NCBI GenBank assembly: GCA_963920765.1
Contig: OY987251.1
Location: forward strand, 932,501 to 996,500
Source: Ulota crispa
Taxonomy: Eukaryota; Streptophyta; Bryopsida; Orthotrichales; Orthotrichaceae
Direction of reading: 5' to 3'
Length of the DNA stretch: 64,000 nucleotides
The notes below the pieces were generated by a model. The model ran no database searches. It saw only the letters and a program-made list of their open reading frames with translations, and was not told the origin of the DNA. Below, one piece after another: positions 35,480-45,859 of the stretch (the stretch's first letter is position 1; the number at the start of each line of letters is the position of its first letter). A program made the translations under genes and the position numbers.

Positions 35480-35883
35480 TTATAAAGGGACATATGTGAT
35501 ATTACAAAGGTCAAGGTGTGATATTACAAAGGTCATTGTGATTGTATCCATAATATCACAGAGAATGAAGATGTGATGTTAAAGAGGTAGGATGTGATAT
35601 TGAAGAGGTAGGGTGTGATATTAAAGAGGGAGGGTGTGATATTAAAGAAAGAGGGTGTGATATTAAACATGTTAGGATTTGATATTAAAGAGGTTAGGAA
35701 TTGATATTACAAAGATAGTTGAGATTTTAGTAGTATGAATAGTAGTAACACTAACCTCTTTAATATCACACCCTCCCTCTTTATCACACCTTACTTCTTT
35801 AATATCACACCCTCTCGCTTTAATATCACACCCCTCTCGCTTTAATATCACACCCTCTTGCTTTAATATCACACCCTCCCTCT
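35480..35883. repeat. TGATATTAAAGAGG minisatellite, both orientations
   Basis: 35480-35710 carries tandem units of GTGATATTAAAGAGGTAGG type, and 35750-35883 the inverse (CTCTTTAATATCACACCCTC). The array resumes at 36840-36870 after a TTAA element. Each inverted unit contains TTAA, the target of that insertion. Confidence 0.85.
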
Positions 35884-36839
35884 TTAACCCCTAAAAGACC
35901 ACAAGTGTTTTTTGAAAAAAAAATCTCAAAAACTGCCAACTTTTAGTGCATTGCCCAAAAAATTCAAAATATAAACCTTTTTTCTCAATTCCAACCGTAC
36001 AAAAGTGTGTCAAATAGATAAGTTAATATGTGAAAAAAAATTCAGCCCATTTGACCGCACGGAATTGTAAGATTATAACGTTTGAAGTGAGAAAAACAAC
36101 TTTTTTCATTCCTGCAAAACAATGTCAGCAAACTTTGAGCCTTCTTAGAGTAAAATTTTTGCTCTACACAAATTTAAGCTTTTTGACCATTCACAAGTGC
36201 ATGATGTTAGGTTCACTCATGAAAATTTTCAGATGCAAAGATAGAATCTAGCTTATTCTAAATCACTTTGCACTACAAGGAGATTTAGTGAATTGGTAAT
36301 ACACTAGTCATTCTTTCATGATTTCTTGTGCAATGAGGAAGTCTTTTATTTGAAATCTGAATAGTGAAAAGTTAGAGATAATCATTTGGAATATTTGAAA
36401 AAAAGTTTCAAGAGTTTTGGATTTATAAATTGAAAGATAATAGGGCTTAAAGTTAGAGGAAAGTTTTTTTTCTTGAAACTACCTGAACATAGTTAACAAA
36501 GTTTGACTCCCTTCTAAATGTGATTTGAGAGTTCAATTTTTTTTGACTTGTACATTATGTTTTTTTAGTTACAAACTTGCCAAATTTCAAAAGTTGATGA
36601 GAGTTTTAGCATAAGATTCTCCAAAGATGCCCAAGTTGCCCGAGCTGCCCAAATTCTTTTGGACAACATAACTTTTGAACCAGGCATCTATTTGGGGAAA
36701 ATATTACATCTCCACTTACGGGATACATATTTGCACCTTGTGCAACAATTTTGAGAACATCCAATAAAAATTGACTTCATATGGCCCTACTTGAGTTCTC
36801 AAGTGGCTGTTGAACAACACTTTGTCCTTTAAGGGTTAA
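35884..36839. mobile_element. TTAA element, family F (956 bp)
   Basis: The ends are CCCCTAAAAGACC at the left and the inverse of CCCTTAAAGGAC at the right, each bordered by TTAA. It interrupts a minisatellite whose units read CTCTTTAATATCAC: the left flank stops at CTCTTTAA and the right flank resumes at TTAATATCAC. Removing the element with one TTAA restores a normal unit, so TTAA is the duplicated target. No coding frame is seen. Confidence 0.9.
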
Positions 36840-37215
36840 TATCACATCCTACCTCTTTAATATCACAAAATTGCGTAAATTATAATTTAGGATTTAGTAG
36901 TGAGACGAGGTTAGCGTGCTAGAAGAGAGCTACAAGATCACTTGATAACTTTCATAAAGTGAGACCATAACTAGTTTGAGTTGTTAACCACCTCTAGAGG
37001 TGGGTGATAAAGTTATCATACCTTATGACTTGCAAAAGTGGTTGAGTTGTGGGGTGGACCCAGCCAAAGTTATCTAGTGGGAAACATTGCAAATCAGCCA
37101 GGTTTGACACCCACAATAGGTGGGTCTAGGGAGTTACCTTCAACAATTTGTAGTTTATTCATACAATCTCAGTTAATTCCAAAACAAATTTAGCAGTGCT
37201 TTCCTAACCCTTGTA

Positions 37216-38083
37216 CAGTCAAGATCATTAATCTTACAAATTGCCTTTTTGAGGCGTTTGGATTTTTTATGAAATGTGGAGTACAATTGGTACATTCTTG
37301 TCCAAAAATTTGTCATTGCATTCTCATGTAATCCCAATCAAGCATACCAAACATCAATTTCAGAAAAGCAAAACTTTGTTTGTGGTGAAATTTTAGAGCA
37401 AAATTTCATGGTTTACATGGTATTTTATTAAAAGCAATTGGTGATGAATTTTTGAGATTAGATTTCATGGGTATAAAGGAAACATCCATATGCACATCTT
37501 CCATGCTAAAAAATACCCCCTTAAGTAACAAAATTTGATCAATAAAAGATTCAATGAAACTTTTGATAGGCCCAAATCTTGAATTTTTATTTTATTTTAT
37601 GAAAATCAAGTTTTGTTGTTTGACTCAAATATTGTGACGAAGTTTGTATCTTTGAACATGATATCTCATTTACTTGATGAAAAGCTAGTTAAAAAATAAA
37701 GATATGTATTTTACAAGATTTGGGCCTATCACAAGTTCCATTGAATCTTTTATTGATCAATTTTTTGTTACTTAAGGGGGTATTTTTTTAGCATGGAAGA
37801 TGTGCATATGGATGTTTCCTTTGTACCCATGAAATCAAATCTCAAAAATTCATCACCAATTGTTTTTAATAAAATACCATGTAAACCATGAAATTTTGCT
37901 CTAAAATCTCACCACAAATGAAGTTTTGCTTTTCTGAAATTGATATTTGGTATGCTTGATTGGGATTACATGAGAATGCAATGATAAATTTTTGGGCAAG
38001 AATATACCAATTGTACTCCACGTTTCATTAAAAAATCTTGAACGCCTCATAAAGGCAGTTCGTAAGATTAATGGACCCAACTA
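37216..38083. mobile_element. Long-TIR foldback element, copy 2 (868 bp)
   Basis: The left arm (37216 to about 37600) and right arm (about 37700-38083) are inverted copies. The ends are CAGTCAAGATCATTAATC and the inverse of TAGTTGGGTCCATTAATC, with TA on both sides. Shared blocks with the element at 19839, such as CATATGCACAT and CCCCCTTAAGTAACAAAATT, show one family of almost equal length. No coding frame is present. Confidence 0.72.
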
Positions 38084-38225
38084 TACAATCTCAGAATGAT
38101 TAATGGACCCAACTATACGATCTCAGAATGATTAATGGACCCAACTATACAATCTCAGAATGATTAATGGACCCAACTATACAATCTCAGAATGATTAAT
38201 GGACCCAACTATACAATCTTAGAAT
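38066..38225. repeat. 32-bp tandem repeat, five units
   Basis: Five nearly identical 32-bp units start GATTAATGGACCCAACTA and end CAATCTCAGAAT. The first 18 bases are the right terminus of the foldback element ending at 38083 and the rest is its flanking DNA. Confidence 0.92.
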
Positions 38226-38543
38226 CTCCATGCACACTCCTAGTGAATTGATTTAACAAAAGTGTCACATTTAGGTGCTTCTACCTTACAGAGTTTATGG
38301 TGACCATCCCTGAGGCTCAGGGCCAGAGTGCATAGTGTAGGCACCTATGTGTCTTTTGCTTTGATAACTTATAGTTAATTCATATCAACTCAGAAAATTT
38401 CAATTCAAATAGTCATACAACTGTTTTTCTTTGACTTTCTACCAAAGATATTTCCAAATAGGTAAGTTGGCATAATTTTTCCCTTAGATAGTTGATTAGG
38501 ATATGTTATTTCCCTAAGATGGTCAATTTATGAGCCTCCAACC

Positions 38544-38794
38544 TTAACCCCTAAAGGGCCCTTGGGTTCTGGAGCTATGGTACCAAATACAGTCCCAACC
38601 AATATTCAGAAGTTTAAATCAACTAGAAATTAAGTGTTACAACCATACATATTGAAGGGTTGTATGATGGTGGGTGCATATAAAAATTTGGAAAGCCCAA
38701 ATTGGAAAGCCCTCAGAGCAGCTCAAATACGTCTGTATATACAACTGTATATATAGCCGCACCGCAAAGGGCTTTCGTGACTTTCAGGGGTAAA
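38544..38794. mobile_element. TTAA element, family G copy 2 (251 bp)
   Basis: TTAA precedes CCCCTAAAGGGCCCTTGGG. At the right the inverse of CCCCTGAAAGTCACG is followed by TAAA, a decayed TTAA. The interior, including GGTACCAAATA and TTGAAGGGT, aligns with 9986-10216. Confidence 0.82.
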
Positions 38795-38799
38795 ACATA

Positions 38800-39520
38800 A
38801 ACTTGAAGAACAACTACATGTGATGAACACTTCCTCGTACAATTAACACCTTACAATCCCACAATTCAAGCAAAAACCCCTTCATAAGGGTCTCGCTTCA
38901 GCAACAGAAACAAATGAATAAAAAAACCCCGAGATTCAAATCCCTGGAGGGAAAAAGCAAGAGGAAAAACACAAGACTCACAAGAGATCAACAAACGAGG
39001 AAACACAACCGGCCGAAAAAAAGAAAAAAGAAAAAAATTAGGTAACTTCCCATCAAATGTTACCAAGATCATCAAAGATGGTACAAGTACAACGATAAAA
39101 CGTGCAATTCCACGTTTCTTGTAGAACTAGAGAGAGAGAGACAACCCACTGATTCCCACATTTGTCAAACCATGAAGCAGCAGTTAAATAAATCCAAACA
39201 ACACTCAAGAAAGACTACAAAGGGAATAAAAGAGAGTTCATTGCCAGAAAAAGAGAATCAATCACTCACAGGCCATGGGAGGTGCCTTGAGAGGGTATTG
39301 AGTGACAACTCAACCCCTTCCCCGCCCAAGTCCAGAACTCAGAAGATACATACAAAAAAAGTCGTATACTAAAACTAGGGTCATAACAAACAAAACTAAA
39401 CCACAACGCTCTCTCCTTGTCTTTTGGTTTTTTGGAGTATTTTTTTTCTCACCGGGTGGGACAGTCATATGCTCTCTACAATAAATACAAACCTGTAGAA
39501 TGGTCACTTACTTACTCTTC
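38800..39520. other. 3' flank of the RS2Z gene
   Basis: This contains the likely 3' untranslated region of the minus-strand RS2Z gene. Frames on both strands here (39172-39484) are short and unsupported. No other feature is seen. Confidence 0.4.
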
Positions 39521-42500
39521 CTAGGGAGTAAGGCTTTTCTCTGCCCGGTTTACCGGTGACGCCTCCTTTGCAGGGCTGTCCTTTTCCATGTCCTGCTCTG
39601 GGCTGGGGCTCACGCTTCGCTTCTTCTCTTGCGGCACAGGGCTTTGCTCGCCGCGAAGAGCCGCAGGGCTTGGACTGCGGTTGTGAACAGGGCTCTTGCT
39701 TTTGCTCCTGCTCCTGCTACGGCTCCTGCTTCTGCTACGGCTGCGGCTCCTGCTGCGGCTCCTGCTCATGCTTCGTCCGTTGGCTGCAGGGCTGCCAGAG
39801 ACGCTGCGCTTGCTGTCTTTGGCCGCAGGACTGCGACTACGGCTGCGGCTGCGGCTCCTGCTTCTGCTGCGGCCGGCCTTCCTGCTCTTCACAGGACTGC
39901 GGTCGTCGTCCTTCATGGGACTGCGGTCGTCCTTCATTGGACTGCGGTCGTCCTTGGTCGGGCTGCGGTCGCCCTTGACAGGACTGCGGCCTCTCCTCGG
40001 GGGAGATCGGCTGAAAGAAACAAAACCACATCGTTTGTATTTCATGTTGAATCATATCTGATTTTTCTTTTTATTTCAATACGTGCAATTCCTCCAGAAC
40101 TTCAAGAATTTCTTATATTTGTCTGGATGTAACTTTCAATAGAACAACGTAATCTTTGAACTTATTGCAGAATTTTAGAGTAATTTTTTGGTTTTGCAAA
40201 CCTATAAGAACGATGGTTTTGATTCACATCAAGACCAAAACCAAGTAAATTCATTTTTTGTCCCATTTTACAATAATAATAGTTATATGACAAGTAGGAT
40301 TCTGAACAGGATATCCTCGTCCTTGAGCTCTCGGTTGAAATCTATTTAAAACAACTCCTTTAATCAAGCTTTGTGTCTAAAGTACGCTCTCCAGCAACAT
40401 ACCCGATCCTTGCACTAAACATAGAAAGTTTTGAACACAAACCTGTAGCTGTGGCTGCGGCTTCGGCTGGGAGAAACACTCTTGCGAGATCTGCCATGTC
40501 CTCGTGGAGAGCGAGACCGGGACCGCGAAGGACTGCACAAGCACACAACCACAACAATGAGAAAGCGGCAGTTCAAATGTTGGACAAAACCGTCACCTTG
40601 ATGCTGTGTCGGTGAAGAATGCCTATTGTACGGTGTCATGAAAAAGGAATTCAATTTAAACAAAAGTCTGTTCAGTGTCAGTGCATAGCGCAACATTCAG
40701 CGTTCAGGAATAAAAAAATGTGAAAGAAGAGCGGAAGTACCTGCTGTTAGGCCTGGGACTGTTGCGGCAGTTGCGCTCAATGTGGCCACGCTGCCCGCAT
40801 CGGTAGCACTTGTCTCTCCAATCACCTGCTTTGCAGTCTCTGGCCCAATGGCCATCGTTTCCACAATTGTAGCAACGACCAGTACCAGGAGGTGGACCTC
40901 TCCCGAGGTACTCTCGAGTCCCACCGGGGGCACTGCGTGGTCCCTGATCCATCATCCGCTACAATCAATTTAAGTGCCAAGCTCAGTATACACTTGTCCG
41001 GAATAGTTAGGGTGCTGGTAACATCCGGAGCCAACTCCAAAAACCACACAATCAGAGATTAGCCGAAGGAAAACAACAAGAGACTTCAGGGCTGATCTCA
41101 TCAACCAAATTAGTACCAAGAATAAAGGCCTGTTTCAGCAATACCCACAATCCCACTCACCCTCCTTGCAAACTCCACAATCAGCCTGTTGCCATCGAAG
41201 TCTTTCCCGTTGCAATAATGCCTTGCATCGTCGGCATCTCGGGCATCAGCAAATTCCTGTGCAAGAGTAAGCGCTAGCAGCTCAGCAGCATTGCTCACAT
41301 GAAAGAAGGGTAACACCATGTAGTAGCACAAACAAAGGGTGGGTGGATGGGGGGATGGGTTCCGGTTCAACTTCAACCCAAACTATCTAATTTATATTGC
41401 ATATGAAACAGAATCGCACAGTGAGCACCCAACAAAGGTCACCGAACCCTAAAACCGTTTGGTGACCTTTGATATTGCTACATGCCCGAAAGGTTTTAAG
41501 AATTCTTACAAATCACTCGAGAGTAAGCTGAGAGGGACAGGCAAAAAAATATGCAATGGTAGAACGACGAGGAGGAGGAGATACTCACAACAAAGGCAAA
41601 GTCGTGCTTCACATCCACGTCTCGAACTCTGCGGGAAAGGGCCGCCAAAAAAAGAGCAGCGCACCACGTCAACAGCATTGCACGAGAGATCAGACGAATC
41701 ACACACTGCACTTTTACTTCCACCCCTCCTCATTTGTCATTCCATGAATGTACGTGTACATACGGCCACTCATACATACAAGGAACACCACGCCCTACGA
41801 TGCGTCTTTCTGCCTCCCCATCTACCTTCGCGAGAGAGCTTAAGGCCACCAGTTCCACCAAATTTGACCCCTCACCAAAGACCTCCAGGCCATGAGAGAG
41901 AGAGCCCACCAACCTTCAACAACATCATGCAAGTAAAATTCAGGCTTAGCCCTACCCATCATCATCCAGTACCCTTCTTTTGCGTGCTTGTCGAGGCTGC
42001 AATTTTCTCTCGCTCTCACCAGAAAGTAACATGAGACAACGACTCAAATCAACAACTCTGCCACACCTCTATACTGGCCACAACTAATAAGCTTCAGACT
42101 CTTCTTCTTTAAGGTTGTATGTACCATTTACTAAAAAAATGAAAAATAAAAAAATTCCTCCAACTCTTACGTTGATTTTACCTCACTTCCAACACAACCA
42201 TACCTACAAAACTTGCCTCTGTTCAATACGTACATGATCAAGTGCTGCTCCCTGAAATCAACTAACTCTCTAGTTGAATCAACCAACACGGTTAACAATT
42301 AAAAGTCGAAATTTACGATTGTAAGCATTGCAGACCCAGTACTTCGTACATGGCTATTCTATTGACACCACATGTGTGTAACCGAAGTTCCTTAAATCAT
42401 GGCGCAACAAAATTCTAAACCAAATAATTAGGAATGCAAAAAACTAACCACGGGATCGATTCTCCTCAGATATTAGATACTGAGTTTTGTTACAATTCCC

Positions 42501-43013
42501 AAAACTTGCAAAAGTAACTGGGAATTCGTTTCATAACTAGAGAACTCAAAACTGAAAAAAAATACTTTCCCAGTTCAGAGTCAGTTCACGTGGCGACGAG
42601 GTAGAGCCCAAAGTGTAAATGTGTTAGCACTAAATAGCCAGTAACCAACAACAGGAAGCCTACCATCAGCTCATATCACCAACGGAAATAGACAAGTATC
42701 AAGTCCTACTATCAAGGCAGCTGTAGAAACAGAAAGAAAAATTAAAAGCTCTCGTAGACGTGGATTTTCTCCATACAAGGTGTTACTGATTGAGATGAAA
42801 AAGTCCATACCTGCCATACTTGGCGAACAGGTCTTCCAAATCACGGCTTCTAGTCCGAGTGGAAAGACGGCCGACATAGAGCCGAGTCCCGCCGGCATCA
42901 GGCCCTCCATCACCTCCCCTGCCACCCCCTCCACCCCGGTACCCTCCACCTCCACCACCGCCTCTGTCATCACGCCGGTCGCTTCCTCTGTAACGGTCGT
43001 CATAGCGAGACAT
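39521..43013 (-). CDS. RS2Z: RS2Z-type SR splicing factor (RRM, two zinc knuckles, RS/SP tail)
   Basis: The six coding exons on the minus strand are 43013-42811, 41628-41589, 41256-41161, 40958-40741, 40532-40443 and 40010-39521, all with GT..AG introns and compatible phases, giving 378 residues. An N-terminal Gly/Arg-rich stretch precedes an RRM (44-113) with RNP2 LYVGRL (45-50) and RNP1 KHDFAFVEF (75-83). Two CCHC knuckles follow, [14 protein letters not shown] (142-155) and [14 protein letters not shown] (164-177), then an RS domain and a Ser-Pro-rich tail. This layout defines the plant RS2Z subfamily (Arabidopsis RS2Z32/33, about 285-290 residues); the tail here is longer. Such proteins bind pre-mRNA and recruit spliceosomal proteins in nuclear speckles. 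The ATG at 43013 is chosen because [10 protein letters not shown] is the family-like start. Intron 1 (1182 bp) is long, as in SR genes with regulated splicing. Confidence 0.95.
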
Positions 43014-43046
43014 CTTGCACACAATGGGGTTGTATCACTGCGATCA
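43014..43046 (-). other. 5' untranslated exon end of the RS2Z gene
   Basis: On the minus strand a good acceptor, TTATGCAG, ends at 43047, directly ahead of about 33 bases of leader before the ATG. This suggests a leader intron reaching upstream toward the divergent promoter near 44.8 kb. The upstream donor was not identified with confidence. Confidence 0.45.
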
Positions 43047-43260
43047 CTGCATAAGCAAAACACAATAACACAGGTCAGCAACCTATTCATCCTTCTCATC
43101 CACTCTCCCGTCGAACCCTCGTTTGACTCCCACTGCAGTGCAAAGGTTACGTGAAACAGACACTCATTCATGCTTTCAAACACCCCTCACAAGACATGAG
43201 CGCAGAAGAATTCCTCTTATAGTTGATGCACAGTTCCAGCCCTCATTCATCACCACTAAT

Positions 43261-43560
43261 GAAAAAAACTACGAAAAATGCTCAACAGCAAGCCCATCTT
43301 TTTCCTATAAAATATCAAACGAAAAAACCTATGAAAAATGCTCAACAGCAAGCCCATCTTCTTCCTCTAAGATATCAAACGAAAAAACCTACGAAAAATG
43401 TTCAACAGCAAGCCCATCTTTTTCTTATAAAATATCAAACGAAAAAACCTATGAAAAATGCTCAACAGCAAGCCCATTTTCTTCCTCTAAGACATCAAAC
43501 GAAAAAACCTATGAAAAATGTTCAACAGCAAGCCCATCTTCTTCCTCAAAAATAACAAAC
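43261..43560. repeat. 60-bp tandem repeat, five units, open in two frames
   Basis: Five units of exactly 60 bp share CAACAGCAAGCCCAT and differ by few bases. Because 60 is a multiple of 3, two plus-strand frames stay open (43123-43764, 213 residues, with a 20-residue repeat NEKTYEKCSTASPSFSYKIS; and 43223-43555). I regard these as repeat by-products because they lie antisense in the probable leader intron of the RS2Z gene, but the longer frame extends well past the array. Confidence 0.85.
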
Positions 43561-44700
43561 GGTAACTCCGGATTTTACAAGACACGAAAGAACGAAATTT
43601 CCCTGCACCAAGATTACATATTAAATCTCTCCCTACAACACATGGAGCAGGAAAAGCTCAGCAAATACTTCAAAGTGGAAACAGGGTTTGCAAATGAGGA
43701 TAACTCACGCCTCAGGACCTCTGGACAAACTCCCTTACATTCCTTAAAAAGCGTTATTGGATAAATTCGACACAGGAACTGTTAATCCTAAATACGGATA
43801 TATCCTCACAAACATCAGAGTAATAACCTTCGACAAACTAACCACATATTTCCCTTAAAACAGGCTTGCGAGAAAACGAACGGCTGTATTTTACCAACAA
43901 CGAACAACCAATATCTACACAACCTAACCTGGAAGAACTCGGGCATTCAAGCAACTTCTCAGCAGTTAAGACCGATGTTTACGAGTTCCTAATGCACAAC
44001 TGCATCGAAAAAGTTCAGGCGAGGCATAAAAAAAGAGAAGAAAAATATCCTGTTGGAATCTGACAACTCAAACCTCGGGACAACAAATAGCTTCAAACTA
44101 AGTGTGGAAGAAACAAGCTTTGTACAACACATAACCTGTAGAGCTCCTGCTGAACACCATACGAAAAGGAGTGACCAACCAAAAGTAGAAGCTTTGAAAC
44201 CCTAACGGATAGTCTGCAAATTGCCCGACTTGCCTAACATCTGGATAGATAACGGGATACATAGGGGATTTCTGTGAAGACTCCGCCATAATCAGATATC
44301 CACAAACGACGCAGACGACAACAACAACAAACACTCATTAATGCTAACTAAAAGCAAATCATACATGCCAATCACCAACTGCTACTCGCAATAACTACCA
44401 CGCACGCATCTAACTTACAATCAACCGCACGCTTTCCGCGCTCCATCAACAACAAACCACAACGACAGTCTAAACAAACAGCAACAGAGACGCGCACATA
44501 CAGATTTCGCGGGTACCACAAAACCTCAAGACAAAACACGACGCAACCTCAGTGAAACGGCGAGTAAGCTTAGAAGTGCGAAAAGGATGTGCCGAAACAA
44601 CAAGGCCGTTGCAAGCACGTACCGAAAGAGAGCCCCCGCAGGACGCAAGGCCAAGGAACTCGAGAGCGCAAACGGAGAGAGTTTCAAAAGAGACCACAAA
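43561..44700. other. Upstream region of the RS2Z gene
   Basis: This is probably the leader intron and 5' region of the RS2Z transcript. It holds moderate-length frames on both strands without recognisable domains. Confidence 0.35.
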
Positions 44701-45149
44701 GCCGCCATAGCCAAGGACATCAACCGATGACCCTGAAAGCAAAAGGCGATCGGATCTCAACCTTCCGTTGAAAGGATCCAACGGCCACGATCTAGCCCCC
44801 TCCGATCGAGTTTCCACCTGGAACTGTCGTCGTCTCGTTTACTTGCTTAGGTCTCTGCTCTGGCCATTAGCCATGCCTTGTTGGGAGGCGTATCCCAATC
44901 AGCTGATTCAAATCCGGGTGAGAACTTGTTGTTTTTCGGCGAGCTGGTGATTTTCTTACGAGTTCTAGGGTTTTGGAAACGAGTGCTTTCGCTGAATTCA
45001 ATTAGACCACCATCAAGTACGTGACGCTTTACCTTGTTGCGAATCTTCAGGGAGGAATTTGGCGTGCGTGCTTAGGGTTTTAGAGAAGGCAATCTGCATC
45101 ATCACCGTTGTGTCAGTTTTTGTAGCGTTTTAAATTAGGGTTTCGAGAA
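44700..45149. promoter_or_regulatory. Divergent promoter with three telo-boxes
   Basis: The RS2Z gene runs left and the mitochondrial-protein gene runs right from this GC-richer interval. TAGGGTTT (telo-box, AAACCCTA inverted) occurs at 44966-44973, 45073-45080 and 45136-45143, the last ending 6 bases before the ATG. Telo-boxes are common near the start of plant genes for translation and mitochondrial functions. No clear TATA box is seen. Confidence 0.55.
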
Positions 45150-45635
45150 ATGGTGTCGTCGACTCGGGTTTGGTTGTCGATAGCCAGGAGGGTTCAGGGT
45201 TTTACGAGGGCGAGACAAGTGTTGATCGCCTCGGCTGCTGCAAGTAGAGAAGCATCATCATGTAACCATCGAGAGTATTATTATTCTTCTGTTGCAGCAG
45301 CAAGCTCACACTTACGGGATTGGACGCGTCCGTGGTCATGCGTGCGGAGCTTTGTAGCGGCTCCTGTGAACCAGGACGAGACGAACAAGATCGTCGAGGA
45401 GATCAACTCCAAATTCGCGGAGGCTCGCGAAGAGATCGAGCTGGCGGCGGAGTCCAAGGAGACCGTGTATTTCAACGAGGAAGCAGAGTCGGCGAAGAAA
45501 GCCGTGACCGAAGTGCTGGCTTTGTTCAATGGCCTCCTCTCTCGCCTGCCTGACTCCGAACGGGGCGCTTTGCAGCGATCCATGGGCATGAAGATGGAGC
45601 AGCTCAAGGCTGAAGTTGCACAGCTCGATGAGTAA
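45150..45635 (+). CDS. Predicted mitochondrial coiled-coil protein, 161 residues
   Basis: The single-exon frame begins MVSSTRVWLSIARRVQGF. Its first 33 residues are rich in Arg, Ser and Ala with no acidic residue, and REYYYSS (about 41-47) resembles a processing site, so mitochondrial import is likely. The mature part, from about residue 78 (TNKIVEEINSKFAEAREEIE) to the end, is acidic and helical with a heptad-like pattern; it contains SKETVYFNEEAESAKKAV and finishes GMKMEQLKAEVAQLDE. It looks like a conserved plant protein, but I cannot assign a reaction or complex. The start is supported by the close telo-box and the leader-peptide character. A TTAA element (family H) begins right at the stop codon, so it supplies the start of the 3' untranslated region. 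Confidence 0.82.
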   Translation: MVSSTRVWLSIARRVQGFTRARQVLIASAAASREASSCNHREYYYSSVAAASSHLRDWTRPWSCVRSFVAAPVNQDETNKIVEEINSKFAEAREEIELAAESKETVYFNEEAESAKKAVTEVLALFNGLLSRLPDSERGALQRSMGMKMEQLKAEVAQLDE

Positions 45636-45859
45636 GAACCCTTAAACGTCTGAGCAGCCCGTAGAACAATACGATGTATTTTTCCTGTATTTGAAATGCA
45701 TCCCCAACTTTATTACATTTGAGATCAACAAAGAAGTTCGAATTTAGATCTAGTGAGGTAGTCAAGATCCCAAATTTAAAAAAATTGTTGCTAGCAAAGG
45801 CCAGTTATACAGCAGCGTACATACTATGTACTATGGTTGCTCGGTCGTTTAAGGGTTAA
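45635..45859. mobile_element. TTAA element, family H copy 1 (225 bp)
   Basis: CCCTTAAACGTC at the left is matched by the inverse right end CCCTTAAACGACC, then TTAA (45856-45859). The left TTAA has decayed to AGAA, overlapping the last base of the neighbouring stop codon. It aligns with 47569-47936 and, inverted, with 50102-50347. It forms the proximal 3' untranslated sequence of the gene at 45150. Confidence 0.83.

Larger units (their letters stand above)
35030..38287. mobile_element. 3.26-kb AGGTAG-family TIR element, composite
   Basis: A perfect 19-bp inverted repeat, TAAGGTAGAAGCACCTAAA, bounds the region at 35030 and 38287. TA lies at both borders. Inside are inverted arms with shared TGGGTGTCAAACC (35285, 37110), a TGATATTAAAGAGG minisatellite in both orientations, a TTAA element, an 868-bp foldback and a 32-bp array. 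No transposase frame is present. Related termini occur at 6073 and 19661, and shorter relatives at 9762 and 10728. Confidence 0.7.

Noticed and set aside
39556-40132. Plus-strand frames of 121-167 residues rich in Leu, Cys or Ala
   Set aside because: They are antisense shadows of the RS2Z gene's repetitive RS exon.
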